Origin: Deltaproteobacteria bacterium
Lineage (GTDB): Bacteria > UBA10199 > 2-02-FULL-44-16 > JAAZCA01
DNA: 51,286 bases
Direction of reading: 5' to 3'
Assembly (NCBI GenBank): GCA_018645265.1
Contig: JABGOS010000070.1
Location: forward strand, 1 to 51,286
The notes beneath the pieces were generated by a model. That model was not told the DNA's origin, made no database searches, and saw nothing but the letters and a program-made list of their open reading frames with translations. Each line of letters opens with the position of its first letter. The stretch's first letter is position 1. This document shows, piece by piece, positions 19,167 through 28,900 of the stretch. A program made the translations under genes and the position numbers.

Positions 19167-20467
19167 AGGTTGTCTACTGTGATATAGAAAATATCGATGG
19201 TCCAATTCTGCAGGTTAAGGGTGTTACCGGAGTTGGTATGGGCGAAGAGGCCCTCTTGCCAGGATATGGTTATGCGAAGGTTGTAAAAATCCACGGTGAT
19301 ACTGTTTACATGCAATCGCTTCAGGGAAGTCTGGGGGTTCAGACAACTCAGAAGACTGAATTTATGGGAAAGCCATTCGAGCTTCCATTTCATCCTGAAT
19401 ATGTCATGGGCAGAATCTTCGACGGAATTGGAAAGCCGAGAGATGGCAGACCTGAAATTCAAGGTAAGATGGTTCCGGTTGAAGGTCCGGTCGTCAATCC
19501 GTCGCGGAGAGCGATGGGACAGGGCTATATTGAAACAGGAATTCCATCAATAGATGGTGCAAATACGATCGTAAGGGGACAGAAGATTCCGATCTATAAA
19601 CTCCCTGGCGAGGATGTTAATAATATCGTGGCTCGTATCATCAGACAGGCGAGGGTTGCGGGTCAGGAAAATTTTAGCGTTGTGTTTGGAGGTTTGGGTC
19701 TTCTCAATGAGGAGTACATCTTCTTTCGCGAGGTGTTGGAGGAAGCTGCAGAGAGAACCATAATGTGTGTTAACCTTGGGAGCGAATCACCTATCGAGAG
19801 ATTGAACGTTCCCCATATATGCTGTGCCTTTGCTGAACAACTAGCGCTAATCGGACAACACGTCCTTGTTGTGATAACCGACATGCTTCGTTATGCGGAT
19901 GCCCTTATGGAGGTTTCCAATGCACAGGGAAAGATTCCAAGTCGTGATGGATATCCAGGCGATCTATATAGTAGGCTTGCAAGAATTTATGAGCGAGCTG
20001 TTAACTTCGGTGGGGAAAGAGGATCGGTTACGATCATAGGCGTTAATTCTGTTCCGGATAACGATCTTTCGCATATCGTTGCGAACCTTACAGGTTACAT
20101 TACAGAGGGGCAGTTGCCGGTTGAGCGGGGTGGCTTTGTAATTATGAAATGTCTTTCTCGCCTCAAGGGCCTGGTCGTAGGTAAGGAGACGAGATCGGAT
20201 CATGGTCCGATTATGGATGCGTGCGTGTCGGCTTATGCCAATGCTCTGGGTTTGAGAGAACAGAAGGAGATGGGCTTTTCCATTACCGATGAGGTCGATC
20301 TAGCATATCTCAAATTTGCGGATGAGTTTGAGAGTCGTTTTTTACCAGCCAGCCAGAATCTCAGTTTGAATGAGACGCTCGACTTGGGTTGGGAGCTTAT
20401 AAGAATCCTGCCAAAAAGGGTTATCAGAATTAAAAAAGAAGTATTGGATGAATACTATAAGGGGTAG
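19163..20467 (+). CDS. V-type ATPase subunit B
   Basis: The 434-aa non-catalytic subunit has the expected features: GRIFDGIGKPRDGRP, GQGYIETGIPSIDGANTIVRGQKIPIYKLPG with the degenerate P-loop typical of B, VLVVITDMLRYADALMEVSNAQGKIPSRDGYPGDLYSRLARIYERAV and FVIMKCLSRLKGLVVGKETR. The start is TTG at 19163 with GGAGG 7 bases upstream, overlapping the A stop by 4 bases. Subunit D follows 13 bases downstream. Confidence 0.95.
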   Translation: MKVVYCDIENIDGPILQVKGVTGVGMGEEALLPGYGYAKVVKIHGDTVYMQSLQGSLGVQTTQKTEFMGKPFELPFHPEYVMGRIFDGIGKPRDGRPEIQGKMVPVEGPVVNPSRRAMGQGYIETGIPSIDGANTIVRGQKIPIYKLPGEDVNNIVARIIRQARVAGQENFSVVFGGLGLLNEEYIFFREVLEEAAERTIMCVNLGSESPIERLNVPHICCAFAEQLALIGQHVLVVITDMLRYADALMEVSNAQGKIPSRDGYPGDLYSRLARIYERAVNFGGERGSVTIIGVNSVPDNDLSHIVANLTGYITEGQLPVERGGFVIMKCLSRLKGLVVGKETRSDHGPIMDACVSAYANALGLREQKEMGFSITDEVDLAYLKFADEFESRFLPASQNLSLNETLDLGWELIRILPKRVIRIKKEVLDEYYKG

Positions 20468-20480
20468 GAACTAAACTAGC

Positions 20481-21053
20481 ATGGCTACAGTTTCGAAGGG
20501 ACAGGTTAGGACTTACAAACAGCGCACAGAGCGTTTGCTACGCGCTGTGCCTACGCTTGATCTACGCAGAAAACAGCTCAACCGGGAAATATTGGTGTGG
20601 GAGGAGGAGCTCGAGGAGATCAAGAGGAGATATGAAATCTTGCTCGAAAGCGTAAAGTCAAATCCCCATCCTGAAGTGGACGTGATGGTTCAGGTAAGAA
20701 ATGTTTCAACTAAGGAGGTCAACATAGCGGGTGTTATGCTCGACGTTGTTGATTCGGTGGAATTCGAAGATATTAATTACAGTCTCTTCATAACACCCCC
20801 CTCCTTTGATATCTTCGTGATGCTTAAGAGGGACCTGCTTGAAACGGAAGCGAGGCTAGAGGCAAAGCAGAAGGCGCTAGATGCCCTTCTTGAAGAGCTT
20901 GAAATTACCACGCAGAGGATCAACCTCTTTGAGAAGCGCTTGATACCAGAATATCAGGACTTGATAAGATATATAAAGGGTCGGCTTGAGGACAACGAAA
21001 GGTCCTCCGTTATGATAGCAAAGATTGCACAGGCTGGGATGCTGGCCGATTAA
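20481..21053 (+). CDS. V-type ATPase subunit D (central shaft)
   Basis: The 190-aa protein is coiled-coil at both ends with a small middle segment, the pattern of the V/A-type D shaft: TERLLRAVPTLDLRRKQLNREI near the start and LFEKRLIPEYQDLIRYIKGRLEDNERS near the end. ATG at 20481 follows the B stop by 13 bases. No F (V-type) gene is present between B/D and I, as in chlamydial operons. Confidence 0.88.
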   Translation: MATVSKGQVRTYKQRTERLLRAVPTLDLRRKQLNREILVWEEELEEIKRRYEILLESVKSNPHPEVDVMVQVRNVSTKEVNIAGVMLDVVDSVEFEDINYSLFITPPSFDIFVMLKRDLLETEARLEAKQKALDALLEELEITTQRINLFEKRLIPEYQDLIRYIKGRLEDNERSSVMIAKIAQAGMLAD

Positions 21054-21072
21054 TGAATTGTAGGAAACGACG

Positions 21073-22830
21073 ATGGCTATAGTTTCGATGAAAAAAGTAC
21101 TTTTCGTTACCCTCGCCAGGGAGGGTGAGGCACTCCTTCGTAAGATGCAGGAGCTGGGCGTTCTTCATCCTGAGCATATAAAGGAGCCCATCGAAAGCGA
21201 TAAGCTCGTCAGAATGGAGCATAAGCTTCATGTGCAGGGTGCGGTGATAAGGTGTCTCGAAAATAGGAAGATGAGTTCAAAAAAAACCCCCACACCACAG
21301 AGTCCCCCAAAGATATGGGAGGTTGAAAGTTGGATAGCGGATGAGAAGAAGGCTCATGAGCGAATTGCACATCTGGAGAGGGAGATAGGTAAACAGACGG
21401 TGTGGGGTGACTTCGATCCTGATGGTATAAAATTCTTGGAGGATAAAGGGGTTTTTATTCAGCTGTGGAGTGTTGGGATAAAGGCCTTTGAAAAGATTGC
21501 CATACCAGATGGCATACATCTTCATGAAATATATCGAGGTAAGACCATATTCTTTTCCACCGTGAATTACGGAGAAAAAATTGAGATTGCTGGCGCGGAG
21601 GAAAACCAGATTCCGGAACATGCCCTCTCATACCTATATAATGATATAGATAAGGTGAAGAAGGAGCTTGCGACTATCTCCGAGCGGATAGATCTAGCAG
21701 CTCAATATTTAAAGAGATTTAGAGGAAAAAACGTTCTCCTGAAGGAGGAGAGGGATTTTTTTGAAACCCTCGATAGATCTTTTGAGGATAATTCATTGGT
21801 GGCGTTTGCAGGCTGGCTGCCAGTGGATGACGTGGAGGGTGTAAGGAAGGGCATTAACGATAGTTTTAGCAGATCATACATGCAGGTTAGGGATCCAATA
21901 GATGGCGAAATTCCCCCGGTGAAAACAAAAAATCCCTGGTTCGTTGGTGCTTTTGAGCCACTTCTACACCTCCTTGGGTTTCCAAAATATGGAGGGTTGG
22001 ACCCCGCGCTATTCTTTGCACCATTTATGATGGTCTTCTTCGGTATATGCCTTGGAGATGCAGGGTACGGATTGATCATGATCATTGCCGCAATCCTCAT
22101 GAGAAAATTTTTGAAGGAGAGGGTTCCCGGCATCTCATTTGTATCCAATATGTGCATACTCTTCGGATCGATGACTGTCGTGTGGGGGCTTCTAACCGGT
22201 ACGATATTTGGGATCAGTTTTAAGAACAGAGGGTGGATTCCTATCGATGTGACTCCTGGCGTGGGAGATCCGATGCTTCTCTTTAAAATCGCCATAGGTG
22301 CAGGTATAATTCATCTGACGATCGCCCTGCTTATGTCCTTTTTCAATCTCAGGAAGCTTGGTGATAGACTGTGTAAACTTGGGGTAATCGCTGTGATGTG
22401 GGGTGGGCTGCTCGGTGTTTTGAAAGTTCCGTACTGGTATCTCCTTTTAGGAATAGGCCTTGGTGTTATTCTCTTCTTTTCATCAGATTCAAGAAACCCT
22501 GCAAAGAGAATTGGTATAGGGATGTGGAATATATATGGACTTACCGGCTTGCTCGGCGATGTGATGTCATATGCCAGGCTCTTCGGTCTTGGAATAGCAA
22601 GTGCTGCCATTGCGTCGGTCGTCAATATGCTTGCTGGCGATGTTAGAGCGGCGGTTCCAGCGCTTGGAGATGTCTTTGCAATTTTAGTTCTATTGGGGGG
22701 ACATAGTTTTAACTTTGCCATGGGAATAATTGGCGCGCTCGTTCATCCGGCTAGGCTTCATGCGGTCGAGGCTTTTCCGAAGTGTGTTGAACTCACGGGC
22801 ACACCTTATAAGCCGTTGTCCAAGGCGTAA
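21073..22830 (+). CDS. V-type ATPase membrane subunit I (a-subunit)
   Basis: The 585-aa stator subunit starts MAIVSMKKVLFVTLAREGEALLRKMQELGVLHPEH, the usual N-terminus, with a cytoplasmic domain to about residue 290. About seven membrane helices follow: ALFFAPFMMVFFGICLGDAGYG, then GDVMSYARLFGLGIASAAIASVVN, where the Arg is the expected ion-path residue, then GGHSFNFAMGIIGALVHPARLHAVEAF. It is shorter than many archaeal I proteins (about 650), mainly in the soluble part. K follows. Confidence 0.93.
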   Translation: MAIVSMKKVLFVTLAREGEALLRKMQELGVLHPEHIKEPIESDKLVRMEHKLHVQGAVIRCLENRKMSSKKTPTPQSPPKIWEVESWIADEKKAHERIAHLEREIGKQTVWGDFDPDGIKFLEDKGVFIQLWSVGIKAFEKIAIPDGIHLHEIYRGKTIFFSTVNYGEKIEIAGAEENQIPEHALSYLYNDIDKVKKELATISERIDLAAQYLKRFRGKNVLLKEERDFFETLDRSFEDNSLVAFAGWLPVDDVEGVRKGINDSFSRSYMQVRDPIDGEIPPVKTKNPWFVGAFEPLLHLLGFPKYGGLDPALFFAPFMMVFFGICLGDAGYGLIMIIAAILMRKFLKERVPGISFVSNMCILFGSMTVVWGLLTGTIFGISFKNRGWIPIDVTPGVGDPMLLFKIAIGAGIIHLTIALLMSFFNLRKLGDRLCKLGVIAVMWGGLLGVLKVPYWYLLLGIGLGVILFFSSDSRNPAKRIGIGMWNIYGLTGLLGDVMSYARLFGLGIASAAIASVVNMLAGDVRAAVPALGDVFAILVLLGGHSFNFAMGIIGALVHPARLHAVEAFPKCVELTGTPYKPLSKA

Positions 22831-22874
22831 TTGTTGTATTTAAATAATTAATAATAACGTAAGGGGGTAATATA

Positions 22875-23282
22875 ATGGATCATTCAGTGTTGAATCAGTT
22901 GTCATTCTATCTCGGAATCGGTTTGGGTCTGGCGGGTTCCGCATGGGGATTGTCGGTAGCATTTCAGGCTGCGCTTGGTATAGGGGATAAGCAGTTCTTC
23001 TCTGTGATGCCTCTTGCCGTTCTTCCGAGTACGCAGGGTATCTATGCTCTACTAGGTGGCATTCTCAAGAAGGATGCATTCGCGGCAAACCCGGAGATTG
23101 GTGGTGTGCTGCTTTTAGTAGGCGTCGCCTGTCTTATCAGCGGTATATATCAGGGTAAAGTCTGCGCTGCGGGAATCAGGGCGATAGGTGAAGGCCGAAA
23201 TACATTAGGAAACGGTATCGTAGCTGCGGCTATGCCTGAGACGTATGCGGTATTCTCGTTTGTCTGCTTGTTTTTACTGTAA
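22875..23282 (+). CDS. V-type ATPase K (proteolipid) subunit with Na+-binding signature
   Basis: The 135-aa rotor-ring proteolipid has four hydrophobic helices as two hairpins. The second hairpin bears the ion carboxylate Glu122 (AAMPETYAVFSF); the first has none. Leu50, Thr53 and Gln54 (LPSTQGIYAL), Gln93 (SGIYQGKVCAAGI) and Glu122 line up with Leu61, Thr64, Gln65, Gln110 and Glu139 of Enterococcus hirae NtpK, the residues that bind Na+ there. ATG at 22875 has AAGGGGG upstream. It closes the V-type gene set. Confidence 0.94.
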   Translation: MDHSVLNQLSFYLGIGLGLAGSAWGLSVAFQAALGIGDKQFFSVMPLAVLPSTQGIYALLGGILKKDAFAANPEIGGVLLLVGVACLISGIYQGKVCAAGIRAIGEGRNTLGNGIVAAAMPETYAVFSFVCLFLL

Positions 23283-23325
23283 ACCGATGCATTGTGTACG
23301 AAGTTATTGTATAGGTGAATGAAGA

Positions 23326-23400
23326 ATTAAAATTAGGAATTAAACGTAAAACAACTCTTAAATCTTAATTTTTCATTGCTAATTTTTAATTATACTTCAA
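23326..23400. repeat. AT-rich imperfect inverted repeat between V-type K and the pyrophosphatase gene
   Basis: The segment TGAAGAATTAAAATTAGG near 23329 is mirrored by the complement of CTAATTTTTAATTATACTTCA near 23379-23399, with mismatches and a small insertion. The two arms enclose about 30 bases. It could fold into a weak RNA hairpin that processes or attenuates the transcript, or be a small dispersed repeat. Only one copy is visible here. Confidence 0.5.
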
Positions 23401-23415
23401 GAAAGGAGCTTTAAA

Positions 23416-25491
23416 ATGTCCGAAAGTATTTACATCGCCTGGGTGGCCATAGGCGGAGCTGTTTTAGCTTTAATCTATGCCGCATTCCTGGCGTCTAAGG
23501 TGTCGGCATGCGATACTGGAACTGATCGTATGCGTGAAGTTGCAAGCGCTATACGCGAAGGTGCGATGGCCTTCATATCTAGGGAGTATAAGGTCCTCGC
23601 AATCTTTGTTGTTGTTGCCGCCATTATATTTGCGGTGGTTAACAAGGGTCCCGTAAGGCTCGTGTCCTTAGCCTTCGTGGTTGGAGCTTTCTGTTCCGGT
23701 CTTGCAGGTTTTCTTGGAATGCGTGTAGCCACAAAGGCAAATGTGAGGACAGCAAATGCCGCACGCACAAGTTTGAACAAGGCGCTTGATGTTGCCTTCA
23801 AGGGTGGGGCGGTCATGGGTATGAGCGTTGTTGGCCTTGGTGTTTTAGGTCTCAGTTCACTCTTTTTAATTCTGACATATATGTATGGAGCACATACCGA
23901 AGCCTTGAAGAATACTGTGCTGCCGATTCTCGCCGGATTTTCATTCGGCGCATCATCGATTGCTCTCTTTGCTAGGGTGGGCGGTGGTATCTATACGAAG
24001 GCCGCTGATGTAGGGGCGGATTTGGTCGGAAAAGTTGAGCAGGGTATTCCTGAAGATGATCCAAGAAATCCAGCTACCATTGCGGACAATGTAGGTGACA
24101 ATGTAGGTGATGTTTGCGGGATGGGTGCCGATCTCTTTGAATCGTATGTGGGCTCACTCGTCAGTTCTATGGTGCTTGGAATATCAGCGGGCTTCACAGC
24201 TGTTATGCTCCCAATCGCACTGGCGGCAGTTGGAATTATCGCATCTATTATAGGAACTTTCTTCGTCAAGACGAAGGAGGGCGGCAATCCACAGAAGGCG
24301 CTCAATATGGGCACTTTTCTTGCCGCTATAATATTTGTAGTAGCTGCATATTTTATTATAAATTTCTTGGCTCCAGATGGTCTTACGTTTGGTGGAATGT
24401 ATGTGTGCGCTGCGAAACTTTGGGGTGCTGTAGTAGTCGGCCTTGGTGCAGGCGTAGCTGTTGGTCTTTTGACGGAACATTACTGTGCTATGAAGAAAGG
24501 GCCAGTTGAGGAGATAGTCTCAGCATCGAAAACTGGTGCAGCCACCAGCATCATTGCAGGACTTTCGGTGGGAATGCGTTCTACCGCCTTACCGCTCTTT
24601 GCTATAGTGATAGCAATAATTGTCAGTTATTCACTGGCGGGGCTCTACGGAATAGCGATTGCGGCATTTGGCATGCTTTCAACAACCGGTATTCAGCTCG
24701 CCGTCGATGCATATGGGCCTATCGCCGATAATGCAGGAGGCATCACGGAGATGAGCGATCTAGGTGAAGAGGTTCGCGAGAGAACTGATGCACTGGACTC
24801 AGTTGGAAATACTACCGCTGCGATCGGAAAGGGTTTTGCAATTGGTTCGGCAGCGCTTACCGCACTTTCACTATTTGCTGCGTTTCGTGAACAGGCCGGT
24901 CTTACGAGAATCGATATTACGAGGCCTGATGTGATGGCCGGACTTCTCGTCGGCGGAATGCTTCCGTTTCTCTTCAGTTCCATGGCTATGAAGGCTGTTG
25001 GTAAGGCAGCAAACAGCATGATCGAAGAGGTGAGAAGACAATTTCGTTCCATCCCTGGCTTGATGGAGGGTACGGCCAAGGCAGATTACGCCAAGTGCGT
25101 CGATATATCGACCGGTGCGGCAATAAGGGAAATGATATTGCCAGGGCTTTTGGCGATATTGACTCCGATCATAGTCGGCTTTGGGTCGAAGTGGATCTGG
25201 GGTGATGCGGCTGCGCTCGGTGGACTTCTTGCTGGCGTCACCGTCTCCGGTGTAATGATGGCGATCTTCATGTCGAACGCAGGGGGGGCGTGGGATAATG
25301 CCAAAAAGCAGATCGAGGGTGAGGTTAAGGATCCTGAAAACAATACAGGTAAAGGAAGCGCTAGGCATGCAGCTGCAGTAATTGGGGATACGGTGGGAGA
25401 TCCGTTTAAGGATACGGCGGGGCCATCACTCAATATACTAATAAAGCTTATGAGTGTGCTTTCGCTCGTAATTTCACCGCTATTGATGTAA
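23416..25491 (+). CDS. hppA: Membrane-bound ion-translocating pyrophosphatase, K+-dependent type
   Basis: This 691-aa integral membrane enzyme couples PPi hydrolysis to Na+ or H+ pumping. The substrate motif [35 protein letters not shown] is intact, as are the C-terminal [21 protein letters not shown] and [13 protein letters not shown]. At the K+ site, NTTAAIGKG (Ala468, Gly471) is the K+-dependent form; K+-independent enzymes have Lys at the first position after [11 protein letters not shown] has Glu242 where Na+-pumping enzymes have their gate glutamate, which some K+-dependent H+ pumps also share. ATG at 23416 follows AAAGGAG. It may share the ATPase transcript. Confidence 0.96.
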   Translation: MSESIYIAWVAIGGAVLALIYAAFLASKVSACDTGTDRMREVASAIREGAMAFISREYKVLAIFVVVAAIIFAVVNKGPVRLVSLAFVVGAFCSGLAGFLGMRVATKANVRTANAARTSLNKALDVAFKGGAVMGMSVVGLGVLGLSSLFLILTYMYGAHTEALKNTVLPILAGFSFGASSIALFARVGGGIYTKAADVGADLVGKVEQGIPEDDPRNPATIADNVGDNVGDVCGMGADLFESYVGSLVSSMVLGISAGFTAVMLPIALAAVGIIASIIGTFFVKTKEGGNPQKALNMGTFLAAIIFVVAAYFIINFLAPDGLTFGGMYVCAAKLWGAVVVGLGAGVAVGLLTEHYCAMKKGPVEEIVSASKTGAATSIIAGLSVGMRSTALPLFAIVIAIIVSYSLAGLYGIAIAAFGMLSTTGIQLAVDAYGPIADNAGGITEMSDLGEEVRERTDALDSVGNTTAAIGKGFAIGSAALTALSLFAAFREQAGLTRIDITRPDVMAGLLVGGMLPFLFSSMAMKAVGKAANSMIEEVRRQFRSIPGLMEGTAKADYAKCVDISTGAAIREMILPGLLAILTPIIVGFGSKWIWGDAAALGGLLAGVTVSGVMMAIFMSNAGGAWDNAKKQIEGEVKDPENNTGKGSARHAAAVIGDTVGDPFKDTAGPSLNILIKLMSVLSLVISPLLM

Positions 25492-25510
25492 ATATAGCTA
25501 AATATAATAA

Positions 25511-25547
25511 AAAAACGGCAAAATCATTACGATTTTGCCGTTTTTTA
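25511..25547 (+). terminator. Strong Rho-independent terminator after hppA
   Basis: AAAAAACGGCAAAATC pairs perfectly with GATTTTGCCGTTTTTT around a 5-base loop (ATTAC). The symmetric A and T runs allow termination on both strands. It closes the ATPase/pyrophosphatase island and faces the small minus-strand gene that ends at 25572. Confidence 0.93.
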
Positions 25548-25571
25548 TTCACTTCAGTCCCCTTCTTGGGC

Positions 25572-25739
25572 TTATAGAAGGTCTATCACGATAACCCTAG
25601 AGCGTTCCCTTTTCTCCTCATCTTCTGCAGGGGTATCATATTCAATAATTTCAGGTAGATGGAGGGTTAACTCCTGCATAGCAGGTATTTGCCTATCCCG
25701 TTCTTTATTCAAGCGATCTATAATTTCCGGTGTCAGCAT
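25572..25739 (-). CDS. Small acidic/basic protein of unknown function (55 aa)
   Basis: This short frame reads MLTPEIIDRLNKERDRQI, continues with LHLPEIIEYDTP, and ends RERSRVIVIDLL. The LTPEII-(D/E)-x-L-x-x-x-R start, the proline-rich middle and the VIVIDL ending recall small conserved proteins of unknown function that I have seen in many bacteria, but I cannot name a family. A GGAAGGAA sequence lies about 8-15 bases before the ATG. It is flanked downstream by the bidirectional hppA terminator. Confidence 0.6.
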   Translation of the reverse strand: MLTPEIIDRLNKERDRQIPAMQELTLHLPEIIEYDTPAEDEEKRERSRVIVIDLL

Positions 25740-25845
25740 GTTAAGAGTTTCCTTCCATTACTATTATCGGTCGAAACGCGTAAAAGTTGCCATAAAAGTT
25801 CGCAACAATTTTTTGGGTAAAGCGATAATCAGATGAAATATTTGG

Positions 25846-25899
25846 GATGTACAGGCTCTCAGAGATGATTTCGTCAAATCTGGGGCATTCCTGTACGTC
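25846..25899 (+). other. Possible structured leader RNA upstream of the 1130-aa protein gene
   Basis: GATGTACAGG (25846-25855) can pair with CCTGTACGTC (25890-25899), ten pairs with one G-U, enclosing 34 bases. Inside, AGATGA and TCAAATCT can form a second small stem around TTTCG. The structure begins about 150 bases before the start at 26000. No U-run follows, so it is not a terminator. The surrounding 25740-25999 holds no other feature I can identify. Confidence 0.3.
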
Positions 25900-25999
25900 T
25901 AATAATATTAATCAGCTTGATTGTGAATCGGAAGGGAGATAGAGAGAAGTGCGTCTCGTTGATGCATTTTTTCTATAATTCATCTTTCGGAGGGCAGTG

Positions 26000-28900
26000 A
26001 TGGTCAGTGATTCAACTGTTAGAACCAGGCCGGTTGTTATTTTACCCTTTCAAAGGGGTGATGAAGGTGAAATTCCGCATAGGTTGACCCCTGGCGAGGC
26101 AGGATCTCATACCAAATTGAACTTCAGTGGGGTGCAGTGGGCATGGCTTGCTGCGAGAAGGCCAAGGCTTGCCAGGGCCTATATGGATAACGCCGATAAT
26201 CCGGGCGTTCTCGGCACGCTGATTGCCCAGATGGCGGAGGCAGTCGCAACGATGCCGGACTTAAGTGCCCTTCCAGATGAAGATCTACCACCATGGTTTC
26301 AAACTTTTGATTCAAACGATTATGTCGATATTACTACAAGGCCTGCGGGAGAACTGCTTCAAGTTTTAAGACGTGTGAATGCTGAAAGATTCGTCCTGCA
26401 CTCTGTATCAAATCCGAATGAAGGCAGGTGGCGTGTTGAGCTCCATAAAATTTCTGAGCAGGTTACGGAAGTTGCATTGAATGCGTGGAGACATAGTTCG
26501 CTGCATATGTTGGGCCAAGACGCTGCAAGCGTTTTGCGCGACATGCTGACCGATCGTGAGGTCGCCGATACATTTCACGAGGGGGCAAGGGTGTTTATCG
26601 CTCCCCATGGAGATACGTTAGCACTCCCTCATATTTTGAACGTGTCTAGGGGGGGTAATGGTGGCGATGAATTTTTCATATCTAAACCGGGCGCTTCCCC
26701 TAACGGTTCTTCCGTTGAGCTCGTTCTTCCCGATTCAGTTAGGGAGAGATTTAGAATTATAGATATCATTGACCGACTCGAGGCGCTTGCAGTGGAAGCG
26801 TATGAAGAGAACGGTACGATACCCACATTATTCTTAGATCTCGATGGAACCTTGTTCAGTGTTAGACAGTTTGTCTTAAATTTATTTTTGGAGTGGATGG
26901 ATCAATCAACCAATCCGAAGGTCGATATGGTGAGGGAAACGCTTGAAGCCTATCTCGCCACAGGTAAGCCACTTACAACCTGGGATGCGGAGACGATTTT
27001 TGCAGATCTTGGAATAAAGGATCGAGAGATCATTGATGAAGCTCAAAAATATCACAAGGCAAATTTTTCAGATGCTGTTCGTAGTATAGAGGAGAAAGAA
27101 AAAATAGAGGGTATGGTTCATTTTGTTAGATTTCTGAAGCGCCGATTGAAGGCGAGGGGCGTGCCACTAAAAACTATATTCGCATCCATACGTAACAAGC
27201 ATAAGGATATGTTGATAAATGGAGCTTCTGCATCGTATTTGGCTCTCGTCGCTGCCGGCCTTTGGGATGAGCTGAGTGAGGCCATGCTTGATGATGGTGA
27301 GAGGAATGCTATACACGATGGTGCGCATGGTGAACCGAAGAAGGCAGATACGATTGAATTGTTCATGGATAAACGCCCGGAGCTTTATTATCTTGGATTA
27401 GCTGACAATACTACCGAACAAACGAACAGATGTTTTCATCATCCTAAAGGCAAGAGGAGTGTCGTAATTCACGTTAAGCGTGATGATCCCCCAGATTCTA
27501 CAGATAGCCTTCAGGCTGGTGCTCTTTCAATGGATCCATTTGAAGCATATGATGAACTTGCTGTCATGAATGAAAACAGAACGGTAGATTTTGCAGATCT
27601 TCCACTTATCCTCAGGCATGAAGCGTTTGCTCCAATAATTAGAGGAATCAGACAGGCTTCTGAGCTAGGGAAAAGACCTGTTGTAACAATTAATCTAGAT
27701 GATTCTGCTATCACAACATCTACAAGGGTAAAAAAGATCTTACTCGATTTTCTAGATGAGCGATTTGAATGGGGGACATCAAAGGAATGGGTTTTGGATA
27801 TCGCAAGAAAGTTCAACCCTGTGGAGGTGGAGTACTTGGGTGCTGGAGATGTTCTTCGTGACGCAGGGCTCGAGGGCTTGGGTCTTGAGGATGAGTTTGA
27901 AACGTATTTAGCAGAACATTTTTTGAGCGACGTCCATCTTAAAAAGGCCTCCTTGAAAGGTGAGGTCCTGACATTTCTTCATAGCCTGAGAGCGTTGAAT
28001 GTAAAGATAGCGTATATTTCTGGAAGACTTCACACTCTAGCCGATGGAACAAGAAGCAATATGAGGCTCAGCGGTTTTCCCGTTCTGGATCGAAATGCAG
28101 CTTTTGCCTTTAGGTCTGAGCCGGAAGAATCTGCTCGTGTATTTAAGGGGCATGCCATACCGACCCTTGTCGGAAGCGATCATCTAGTAGCAGCTATCGA
28201 CAGTAATCCGGAGGGTTTGAGTGTAGCGGCAAAACGCAATCCGGATGCAGCTCTGTACCTAGTCGGCGAACGTTATCGTGTGGAGAGAGCCGCTCCACCG
28301 AAGGGTACAATTTTCATAAATGGTTTTTCAGGTGCAATCAACGCTCAACCACACAGGCCGAAACCTCTTGTTGGAGATAAGATAAGGGGTAAGGGCTCTA
28401 GGCTGGCCGGATATATTAAAGGCGGTTTGAATGATCTTGGAAATGCATCTATGAGGAGGGATCTCGTAAAGATGCTTGGTGAGCTTGCAGGGCTTGATAC
28501 CGATCACCCGAAATCAATAGCTGCTTTTGCAGAATTAAATCGTCTAATCAGAGATGACGGGCGAGGTGCGTATGCCAGATTTGATCACGCGCTTCGTGAA
28601 TTAAATGGGATGATCGATGTGAGCTTTGCAGCGCTGCGTTCCAACGTGGGTGTCGGTCACTTCTTGAGATCGTCCAATGGGTTTCGCCTCCCTGATGATA
28701 TCACCCCGATCGTGTCTGGGGGTATGACAGCCGCAAGATGTGTTACTCCGGTTGCACATGAAAACAACAGTTGGATATCTGGCGCACTACAGGCAATTCA
28801 GGCGGGTCCAGACCTTTCACAGGTGGATGAGTCTGAGTTGGTTGATCTATTAGTGCGTGGTGGACTCAAAGGAACGTTTGCCAGGGCTGATCTCGCTATA

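Noticed and set aside
24871-25433. Two long minus-strand frames inside the pyrophosphatase gene
   Set aside because: They are antisense to conserved catalytic motifs of the pyrophosphatase and overlap each other in different frames; both are shadows.
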